A DNA stretch of 64,000 nucleotides from assembly GCA_963853835.1 (NCBI GenBank), contig OY970832.1, forward strand, positions 25,228,208 through 25,292,207, in the 5' to 3' direction. This DNA is from Calendula officinalis (taxonomy: Eukaryota; Streptophyta; Magnoliopsida; Asterales; Asteraceae). Below are positions 56,801 to 64,000 of this stretch, one piece after another (position 1 is the first letter of the stretch; each line of letters starts with the position of its first letter). The notes beneath the pieces were generated by a model. It saw nothing but the letters and a program-made list of their open reading frames with translations, did no database searches and was not told where the DNA came from. A program made the translations under genes and the position numbers.

Positions 56801-57819
56801 CCGGCTCCAGAGCCTTAACGCAGAAGCTATTTCGAACCGGCTACTTCTGGCCCCAAATGGTGAGGGATACTCAAGAGTATGTAAAAAAATGCCAAAAGTG
56901 TCAAGCATATTCCAACGTACCTACGGCGGCTCCGGTAAGATTGACAAGCATCTCCAGTTCATGGCCATTCTGTCAATGGGGAATCGACATTGTAGGACCC
57001 TTCCCAAAAGCTCCGGGAGGTTTGCAATTCCTTGTAGTAACAATCGATTACTTCACCAAGTGGGTAGAGGCGGAGCCCATGGCGTGCATCTCCGGAGCAA
57101 ACATTGTCAAATTCGTATGGAGACAAATCGTATGCAGATTCGGGCTCCCACATACGATAATAAGCGATAACGGAGAGCAATTTGCTAACAACCCGTTTAA
57201 AAGTTGGTGTGAAAAAATGAGTATCCGGCAAAACTTCACGTCCGTTGCGCACCCACAGGCGAACGGTCAGACAGAAGTAACGAACAGAACGATATTGAAA
57301 GGTATCAAGGCTAGGTTGGAAAGAGCACAGGGAAGCTGGGCGGACGAATTACAAAGTGTGCTTTGGTCCTATCGAACTACCATGAGAAGAGGGACGAAGG
57401 AGACTCCGTATAGTCTTGTGTACGGAACGGAGGCAGTTATTCCAGTAGAAGTGACAATACCGTCTCCACGGGTCGAAGGTTTCCGTTTAGAAGGCAATTC
57501 TGAAGCCTTGAGACACAATCTGGACCTGGTAGAGGAGAGAATGGAAAATGCAGCATTGCGGCAAGCAACATACAAGGCAATGACGGAGGCATACTACAAC
57601 AAAAGAGTCAAAGGGATCGTTTGCAAGGTGAGGTATTTGGTATTACGAAAAAATGAAGCTAGTCTTCATTACAAACCGGGAAAGCTATGCCCGAATTGGG
57701 AAGGGCCCTATCGTGTCAGGGAAGCCAGACGGAACGGATCGTACGTCCTGGAAACGCTGGCCGGATCGTTAATCCCCAGAACTTGGAATATGAAAAACCT
57801 GCGACATTTCCATTTCTAG
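53884..57819 (+). CDS. Tat pol: protease, RT, RNase H, archaeal-type RNase H, integrase
   Basis: This is the same reading frame as gag after one TAA. The first possible start (GTG at 53920) is not convincing, so pol was probably part of one gag-pol frame. Residues counted from 53920: protease with DTGSSANI (D79); RT about 270-480 with YVDD (D433, D434); RNase H about 570-700, which has TNAEA and TNQP where active enzymes have D (degenerate, as usual in Tat); a second RNase H about 725-860 (HTDGAAG, NNEAEYEAL, TDSMLVV, NKEADALSK), the hallmark of the Tat lineage; integrase with a zinc finger (H, H, CQKC) and core residues in GIDIVG, SDNGEQF and NGQTEV. The C-terminus lacks a chromodomain. The frame is open throughout 1299 codons. 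Confidence 0.9.
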   Translation, partial: KEARGRERAEVTVVEPPARNAAVAYNAEILMMEEASAVREKTSIHLQPKKRRETSVEFGRGDPIPDGYVGTEPLVICGVVAKTMVRRIYVDTGSSANIIDEHCFTKLAPEVRALLKPAGAPVIGFSGQSVWPEGKIHLPFTLTDWEEKRSKTILAEFIVIKAPSRYNMILGRTGLWQLQAVPSTVQGLLKFPAEHGIITVRSMPMPPLECNSVTHQDRWIVQEEAHIVVNPEHPDATVRIGGDLPVALKRELEALLKEYKHVFAWEPKDMTGVSREVAEHRLGLNPTFRPVKQAKRGMALDRNEVINKEVTDLVMAGVLRSAQYPEWIANPVLVKKGDGSMRMCVDFKDLNKACPKDSYPLPEIEQKVESLGGYKWKSFLDAYKGYRQVQMAPEDEEKTAFHTAKGTYCYIKMPFGLRNAGATYQRLVDRAFEKQIGRNLEVYVDDMVIKSKGDADLLNDIKETLLQLIKINMKLNPKKCSFGMSKGKFLGHIVTTQGIQANPDKVEGLMKMSTPQTMKDFQRLNGKLAALGRFLAKSAEKATPFFKALHGCTKKGKVEWTTEAEKAFLNLKQHLKTLPTMASPIPGEPLVMYLSTNAEAVSSVLIAEREGKQVPVYFVSRALQGAEINYSIIEKLILSLVYSVRRLKRYFQAHTVTVLTNQPIRSILLQPERSGRLTKWAIELGEHDITFKPRVSIKGLALADFLVEMPEEEYTLAVEEREVGSLMSCAIGITKPKSNVWKMHTDGAAGRDGCGAGIIITGPNEERVTYALRFDFKCSNNEAEYEALLAGLGLAQSLGIEVLEAFTDSMLVVNQIRGTYEAKEIHMQRYRKKAEKAIEDFRAFNITQVPRTRNKEADALSKLASMLYDHLTKEVLVEVLTRRSIEGEQEEMMEIESRSDCWMQPIRQYLEAGVLPSNEASARKLRINAGKYTVMAGKLYRKGYSTPLLRCLSKDEAGRAIIDVHEGLCGSHSGSRALTQKLFRTGYFWPQMVRDTQEYVKKCQKCQAYSNVPTAAPVRLTSISSSWPFCQWGIDIVGPFPKAPGGLQFLVVTIDYFTKWVEAEPMACISGANIVKFVWRQIVCRFGLPHTIISDNGEQFANNPFKSWCEKMSIRQNFTSVAHPQANGQTEVTNRTILKGIKARLERAQGSWADELQSVLWSYRTTMRRGTKETPYSLVYGTEAVIPVEVTIPSPRVEGFRLEGNSEALRHNLDLVEERMENAALRQATYKAMTEAYYNKRVKGIVCKVRYLVLRKNEASLHYKPGKLCPNWEGPYRVREARRNGSYVLETLAGSLIPRTWNMKNLRHFHF

Positions 57820-58285
57820 TTGTTTTCCAATTTCAAGTACTTATCGTTTCGTATGCATGTAATTTTTTTAACACAACTAGGCGGTTAGTGATACGCCTGA
57901 CATGTAACCGAACGAACGAATAATAAACCTTTCGAGAAAGGTTAAGTTAAACAGATAGCGTTAATATTTAAGCTTGCTTGTCGACGAATACGGTTAAGTT
58001 ACGAAATACTCATAGCTATGGGCGGAACGTTCTTTCAGCCGAAAGGCTGGAACGGTTCTGTACTCAGACGAAAAACTGGGTTCGCGACGAAAACGAAAAA
58101 CACTTCATTTAAAGTAGGGGACGCCTTACGATTAAATAAGTAAATAAATTAACAAAACAACGAAACGTACATATAATATTGCGACAAAAGAAAATACACA
58201 GCAAGGTTCCAGAGTGTTTACAAACATACGTCGCAGCAGCGAACAATTCTTACAAAAAAAAAGAAGAAAACATAACATTGACCCT
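57820..58285. other. 3' non-coding region between Tat pol and the antisense gene
   Basis: No coding capacity was recognised. The 3' ends of pol (plus) and of the antisense gene (minus) converge here. Around 58020-58090 short imperfect inverted words (GCCGAAAGGCTGG) could form a hairpin. Confidence 0.5.
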
Positions 58286-60844
58286 TCAGGTCGCCGGACC
58301 TCGGGTTGAGCTCTCCCCAGCAGGAGTCGGTCCAGATGGCACCTTGGTCACCATTCTCTTTACTTCTTCCAAGCTAACAACGCCATTTTCAAGATGCTCA
58401 ATCAAGGTGTAGTCGGTACCTATCAGCTCACCAAACAAACTTACGATACGGTCCTGCGACTCAGGATAGTTATGAACGAGAGGCATGCATTCCAGGGGTC
58501 CGGAATAAGTTTCATGTGTATCTAGACACCCCTGATAACGACCAAAGCGAAGACTCTCCTCTTGCAGACAAGAGTTTCGAGACACAAATTCACTTGAAGA
58601 CAAAAAAGTCTCTATAACCCCGGAAATACCCTTCTCCAACAGCCAACGAATATCGTCATCTCGAGCATTCACCATTTCCCCTCGTCTGTTGGATTCCCCT
58701 TCAAGCTCCAAGAAACGCTGCTCCATGCTCTTGAACTGAACATCTTTTTCAATAAGGGAAGCCTCCAACTCAGCTATACGGGCAGAAGAAGCGGTGTTAC
58801 CTCTCTCTAACTCAGATAAACGATCTGTCTGGGAAAGAAGGGAGTTGGTAGCGTCAGAAAGTTTAGACTCTAGAACGCGGACACGCTCCACAAGCTTATC
58901 ATGCTTCTCCATGAACTGTTTTTTCTTCGATACCTCTTGATCATAAAGAGTCTGAGCAGTGGTAATCAAACTAGACATCCAAGCAAGTTCCGAGTCCTTC
59001 GTAGCAGCATCCTCCTCAGAACGAACATTTCAAACCTGAAGCTCCGACAACAGCTCAATGGTCCCCAACAATCCGCTTTTCGCTCTTAAAAACATGTCAT
59101 TGGTGGACATATTTCCAAAGCCACCAGTATGAGCTGGAGACACCGGCGTCGGTTCTAGTACATGAGCAGTTGGGGAGCCGGCAACGGTGAACCGAGGAGC
59201 AACAGCTAAATCAAGAGGTCGAATAGAGGGATTCGTAGAACTGGTAAAAACCGGGGCTTCGGTAGCAATTGTTCCTGCCATACAAACAGGGGTTTCTGCA
59301 TAAAATAAAGAGTACCGCGGTTAAAGCAGGAAGCTAGTAGGATCTAATTGTTAAAATAAGAATATACCGGTAGTAGAAGGTGGAGGTCGAATTGCATGGC
59401 TCCTTGAAGACTGAGCAGATTGCGAACTTTTAGCTGCAGAAGATTGCCTCACTCCAGTACCAAAGAGTTGGCTAGTAAACATCGCCATAGCAGAAACGCT
59501 AGCTTGTGCGGGCGGCAATCTCCTTGGTACGGGAGCTATAACCTTTGAAGGGGCCAAAGAAGTGTCAAATGATAAAGTAGGCACAGGATAGGGTCGAGGA
59601 CTCGTGGGAGCCAGAGGCTCTGAAACGGATTCAGCGGTAACCTTCACATCTGCAGCAACTACAAATAAAAAAAAATCAGTACAGGTCACCAACAGTAAAT
59701 AACATACAACAGACGCTTTACCTTCAGATTTTCTCCTTTGACGCCTTCGCAAAGGTGAAGGCTCATCGTCGTCAAGGGATCTTTTGCTAGCTCCCCCACG
59801 CTCCATCGAGTGACCAGAGAGTTTCTTCATAGAACGAATCTTCGCGGGCTGAAGCGTTTCGACTTGAGAGTCAGGTACCATCGTACCTTCGATAGTGAAT
59901 TCAGCACCCTCGGACAAAATTTCAAGGTCGGGGGATCGAGTGGTAGGGGACTCGGGAATCATTTCAGCTTCCTGTATTTCCATATCATGAGTAGCTTCTG
60001 AGCTTACGCTCCCGCTAACCGGTGGCAGAAAAGGGGTAATGGGGCCATGAGTAACAGAAACCTTACCTTCTGACATAACGCCTTTGCGCATCTCCAAACG
60101 CTCAAGAAGAGTAATCTTACGACCGTCAAGTTCACAAATAGGACGAACACCCTGACTAAAATAATAAGGGCTCAGATCAGCCATACCCAGAAACACTTCA
60201 TCTGGGTCCTCCCATTCGACCTGAATGCTTGATAAACCAGCAACGTGACTTTTCTCCTCCGGAGTTAGGTCGGGGACGGGATCTGAAGCACGTCCTATCA
60301 CTTGACCCCAAGGAAGCACTGTGTTGTTGAAGGCGGAGCGGTTCACGTAGAAAAACCCATACTTCCAATCGTGAATGGAATCTCTTAAACCGATGACGCA
60401 GTCACTCTGCCCTTGCCGGTGTGCGATAGTGGCCCAATCACCGCGGCCGGTAACAATGTAAAAATATCGAAAAAGTTTAATCGAAGGGGAGATACCTAAG
60501 GACCTGCTAAGCATAATAAACCCAATAATTTTTCAAAGAGCGTTAGGCGACAGTAGAGCAAGGTGTAAGCCAAAATCTTGAAGGGCAGTTATGATAAAGC
60601 CATCAACCGGGAAACGAAGGCCGCCCATAAGAAAATGCACATACACAGGTTCGTACCCATCGGGAGCAGAACGAATGGTATCTCCCTCCCCAGGTAGTCG
60701 AAGATCGTATATCGGATCAATATGATAATCCGCGATAAGTTGGGTAAGATCGGAAGGGGAAAGATTTGAGAAGGTGTTCAAAGCGGTTCTTCGTTCCTTA
60801 ACAACTTTCTCGGATTTCTCTTTACCTGCTTTATCTTTCCTCAT
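58286..60844 (-). pseudogene. antisense accessory gene of the Tat element (plant transposon-protein domain plus coiled coil), interrupted by two TGA codons
   Basis: Four minus-strand frames join in one order. 60844-60533 starts MRKDKAGKEK and has the 'gypsy-type transposon' domain (GYEPVYVHFLMGGLRFPVDG, then LSPNAL). An in-frame TGA at 60533-60535 separates it from KIIGFIM..., continued in 60514-59351. A probable 72-bp intron (59296-59367, GTATAT...TATGCAG) joins in frame to 59297-59030. A second TGA (59030) is followed in frame by a Glu/Lys-rich coiled coil to 58286 (about 58978-58650). A further 63-bp GT-AG segment with a T-rich end (59659-59721) may be an intron, though it is open. Such additional ORFs downstream of pol are known in Tat elements (for example maize Grande); their function is unclear. 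A Pro/Ser-rich, disordered middle links the two domains. Confidence 0.72.
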
Positions 60845-61110
60845 TATAAACGATTAGCGAAACAAGGAAAGATAGGGGGATTAGGGTTAGGTAAGCACAA
60901 AAGAAAGTTTGGAGGCACGGAGGGAACTCAGTTGCCTGAACAAGTTTAAATAGGGGAGGAAGCCCAAAGGGCGGTTATGCATACAACACCTAACGGTCGA
61001 AAACGCTGTCCTGTCAACAGTAGCGCGTAGGGTAACGGTAACCATAAAGGCAAGAATGAAAGAACAAAGTGAGAAGTTAAAAACAAAATGTCAACGGACA
61101 AATAATTTTT
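60845..61110. other. upstream region of the antisense gene
   Basis: A 266-bp stretch between the antisense ATG (60844) and the 3' polypurine tract. It would hold the antisense promoter, or the promoter could lie in the adjacent LTR. No clear TATA box was seen except weak TTTAAATA at about 60950. Confidence 0.35.
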
Positions 61111-61126
61111 AACTTAGGGGACTTAA
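61111..61126 (+). promoter_or_regulatory. polypurine tract of the Tat element
   Basis: AACTTAGGGGACTTAA lies directly before the 3' LTR. The G-rich core AGGGGA is the likely plus-strand primer; it is a short and imperfect tract. Confidence 0.5.
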
Positions 61127-61688
61127 TGAGGTATACCACCTCTTACCGGAGCAGTAAACACGCAAGCAGGGACGAAGCCAATTAAACGGAACGTATGAAA
61201 CGAACGTTACGAACGGAGTAGGAAAACGACAAAGAACGCTTACATTCCCGAGGACGGGTAGCGTACCGGTTTTTTAGGAAACCACCCCACGCGCATTTAA
61301 TGCAAAGCGGCGTGCAGGGAAGGTCCGCAAGATCATCCGCCGGACAATAGATTGAACCATTGTCTATTGTCCAACGGATCCGGAGCGGTATGGGTGACGC
61401 TGTCAAACCATCATCCCGCTCAAACCTCCTTGAAGAGTTCCCGCCTAAACTAATCATCTATATATTCGGTACTCAGTAAACCACAAAGGTACGCACTAGC
61501 ATTCAATACGATACACATTTAATACTACCTAAAAGACCTCACGTCGCGAATATAATCTAACTTGAGCGTCGGAGTGTTCTCACGAGGATCACCCTCGGGG
61601 AACAACTGACGTAGAGTTTCCCGTTGATTTCAAGTTGTTCCTTAGAGGCTTCGTCTGATATCGCTTCGGGAAAGGACCGGTTTCAACA
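61127..61688 (+). repeat. second LTR of the Tat element
   Basis: 562 bp, matching 51934-52495 with about five substitutions (for example GGATCAG/GGAGCAG, GATACGC/GATACAC, TCAGG/TCAAG). It keeps the internal 10-bp hairpin. Confidence 0.9.
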
Positions 61689-61784
61689 TTTGGCGCCATC
61701 CGTGGGACCCGAACGAAATGGTCCTTGAATCGACGCCAAGAGGAGGGAATCGATCTCCTGTGCAGCTAAGAGAAGATCCAACCC
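61689..61784 (+). other. extra Tat PBS and start of gag after the second LTR
   Basis: The LTR is followed by the same PBS, leader and first about 25 codons of gag as at 52496-52591 (one C/T change seen), breaking off at AACCC. So this LTR also served as a 5' LTR of another, now truncated, unit. Confidence 0.88.
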
Positions 61785-61799
61785 TGCGGTGGATCTTCT
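61771..61799. repeat. 10-bp inverted repeat across the Tat/copia junction
   Basis: AGAAGATCCA (61771-61780, Tat side) faces TGGATCTTCT (61790-61799, copia side) with 9 nt between. Both arms are native to their own element. Confidence 0.85.
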
Positions 61800-64000
61800 G
61801 TTATTTTTATCCCCTGCCCAATCTGCATCGGTGTATAGTTGAGTCTCTAGATGACCGTTTTTCTTGAATATGATTCCGTGCCCTACTGTTCCTTTGAGAT
61901 ATCTCAGGATTCTTAAGACTGCTTCCATGTGTGGTTGTTGAGGTTGATGCATAAACTGGCTAACGGCTCCGACGGCATACGCTATATCAGGGCGCGTGTG
62001 CGAGAGATATATGAGTTTTCCTACCGTTCGTTGATATCTTGTTTTGTCAGCTAAACTCGTGTTCTCGTCGTTGAAAAGCTTTTGGTTCATAATCATGGGT
62101 GTCTCTGCTGGTTTGCAATCAACCATACCAGTTTCTGCCAATAAATCAAGGATATATTTTTTCTGATGCATAAAAATTCCTTGCTTTGATCTAAGCACTT
62201 CAATACCAAGGAAATATTTGAGATTTCCTAGGTCCTTCATCTCGAATTCCGAGAACAAGTTTTTCTTTAATTTCTTGATTTCTTCTCCGTCATTACCTGT
62301 AATAATCATATCGTCAACATATATTATTAAACAAGTTATGAGTTTACCTCTTTTTTTAAGGAATAGCGTGTGGTCTCCGTTGCTCTGTTTGTAGCCACAT
62401 TTCTTCATCGCTATAGTGAACCTGCCAAACCATGCTCTAGGGGATTGTTTTAAACCATATAGAGATCTTTTTAGGCGACACACTTCTTTTGATTTAAAGT
62501 TGTTGGTGAATCCATGGGGGGGCTTCCATATAAACTTCTTCTTGTAATTCTCCGTGTAAGAAAGCATTTTTACGTCTAATTGGTATAGAGGCCATTCTTT
62601 ATTCGCAGCAATGGAGCAAAGAACTCTAATTGTGTTTATCTTTGCTACTGGAGAAAAATTTTCTGAGTAATCAATCCCGTATGTCTGTGTATACACTTTA
62701 GCAACTAATCTTGCTTTATATCTTTCAATTGTACCATCGGGTTTATATTTAATTGTAAATACCCATCGACACCCAACAGTTCTCTTCCATCTGGGTAAAA
62801 TACATTTTTCCCAAGTTTCATTATTTTCAAGAGCTTTCATTTCTTCTTCCATTGCATCCTTCCATTGTTTTGAATTCAGGGCTTGCTCGACATTTGTAGG
62901 GATTGCCTCAGAGTATAGTGCTAATGCGAAAGCTTTAGCTTGTTCAGATAAATCTCCTTTGGCAATGTTAGCCATTGGATATTTACCTCCTTTTGTTTCT
63001 TTTTCAGGTGAGTATCGTTTTGGTGGGACACCTCGATTTGATCTAGGAGGTAGAGTATATCTTTCAGGTTCAGGTTCTACTGTTTGAGTAATGAGATCTT
63101 CTTCTGATTCACTGTTGAGATTTTCCTCATCATCTGATTCCTCAGATGTTGCATTACTTGGTTCCTATACATTCTCACGTTTCCCTGATGGGTTAGTTTC
63201 AAAAGAAGGAGTGTTACTTACCTCGGGGACCAGGTTAGGAGTCGATTCTTGGGTGGCACTGTCTTCAGTACTAACTTCCCTGTTTTCTGGAAGCTGAGTG
63301 GGAGTTGTTTCGACGGTTCCTAACCAACTAAGGGTGTCATTTTCTTCCTCCCCCTGACCACTAAGTTGGGAGGTATAGTAATACTCAGTTTCAAGGAAAT
63401 CACAATTCATTGTGGTAAACATTCGTTTGGTTTTTGGGTTATAACATCGGTATCCTTTTTGATTGACTCCATACCCAACAAAAACATATTTTTCCGCACA
63501 TGGATCAAGTTTGGACCTATTAGTTTTAGGTATGTGAACAAATACCGTACATCCAAAAATGTGTGGTTCTAAGGTGAGAATGGAGGAGGGTTTGGTATGA
63601 TCAGTGAGGACTTGTAAAGGAGTTTTAGAATTTAAAATTTTGGTTGGTAAACGATTAATAAGGTAGGCGGCAGTGGCAAGAGCTTCTGGCCAGAAAAATT
63701 TTGGAACACGAGATTCTATTAGAAGAGCTCGAGTAATTTCGAGAATAATACGATTTTTTCTTTCGGCCACACCGTTTTGTTCTGGAGTATGGGGACACGA
63801 GGTTTGGTGAAGAATGCCCTTATTTTGACAAAATAACTTCATATCGGAGTTAATAAATTCACCGCCATTGTCGGATCGAAGAATTTGGATTTCTTTGTTA
63901 AATTGAGTTTTGACCATATTATAAAAAATTGTAAATTTTTCAAAAACCTCATTCTTGGTTTTTAATAAGTATACCCAGGTCATACGAGTACAATCATCTA
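61785..64000 (-). pseudogene. 3'-truncated Ty1-copia pol: integrase, RT, partial RNase H
   Basis: It enters from beyond 64000 in frame (DDCTR before MTWVYLL). The integrase core shows SDNGGEF and the NGVAERKNR region, a GKLD-like C-part and a Ser/Thr-rich linker. An in-frame TAG at 63165-63167 follows, then RT (62975-61785) with SLYGLKQSPRAWF and an intact YVDD (IIYVDDMIITG), and RNase H up to LYTDADWAGDKNNRRSTAG. There it is cut and fused to Tat sequence. Within RT, 62523-62566 is read in the wrong frame: a T-run (62567-62571) appears one base short and a G-run (62516-62522) one base long, scrambling the block that follows the first catalytic Asp (LDVK). It is not functional: truncated, one stop, and a scrambled RT segment. 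No 3' LTR is present. Confidence 0.85.

Larger units (their letters stand above)
51934..61688 (+). mobile_element. Tat-lineage Ty3 retrotransposon with antisense accessory gene
   Basis: LTRs at 51934-52495 and 61127-61688 are each 562 bp with only about five substitutions seen between them. The internal region is 8.6 kb: PBS, gag, pol with protease, RT, RNase H, a second archaeal-type RNase H and integrase, then a 3.3-kb region with an antisense gene, and a polypurine tract. The second RNase H, the absence of a chromodomain and the long 3' region place it in the Tat group. A target duplication cannot be tested because the right LTR continues into a further PBS and leader instead of host DNA. 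Confidence 0.9.

Overview
This is nuclear DNA of a flowering plant. It is AT-rich and intron-bearing, and it is crowded with plant-type transposons: Ty3 Tekay-like and Tat-like elements, several Ty1-copia families, Helitrons, Stowaway, hAT, Mutator, Harbinger and CACTA elements, and SINEs. The retroelement protein style suggests a eudicot, possibly Asteraceae, but that is an impression and not a proof. Only two host genes look intact: a single-exon GT31-type glycosyltransferase (880-1824, minus) and a small DUF761 protein (20305-20763, plus). Almost everything else is mobile DNA or its debris.

Layout. Positions 1-3700 hold the GT31 gene and a long foldback element with a Stowaway MITE inside it. 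Positions 3711-15113 look like one Helitron. It carries a piece of a WD40 gene resembling STRAP, with its intron, a hAT MITE, and a young Tekay-type Ty3 element. The Tekay element is rearranged: LTR, 776 bp of downstream target DNA, gag-less pol, LTR, then the same 776 bp again. A second Helitron end lies at 17422. Positions 17.4-33.1 kb hold the DUF761 gene and a scatter of short DNA transposons and SINEs, many with exact target-site duplications.

Positions 33161-50569 are a nest of retroelements. An outer copia element that keeps only gag is split by a second copia family (34743-48697). This inner element forms a giant inverted repeat with arms of about 5 kb, and its left arm was later hit by a Mutator-type MITE and by a Ty3 LTR that is now solo. 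Because the arms are copies of each other, the uninterrupted arm preserves the empty sites of these insertions.

Positions 51934-61784 are a Tat-lineage Ty3 element with near-identical LTRs. Its gag and pol share one frame, separated by one TAA. It has a second, archaeal-type RNase H and, downstream of pol, a long antisense accessory gene with two probable introns and two in-frame TGA codons. Its right LTR is followed by another PBS and gag leader, which break off at a small palindrome into a truncated copia pol on the minus strand (61785-64000, running off the window).

No rRNA, intact tRNA, CRISPR or bacterial-type operon was seen. The strongest unusual items are the target-flank duplication at the Tekay element, the copia inverted repeat, the antisense Tat gene and the STRAP-carrying Helitron. 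All coordinates and identities come from reading by eye, so identity figures are approximate.
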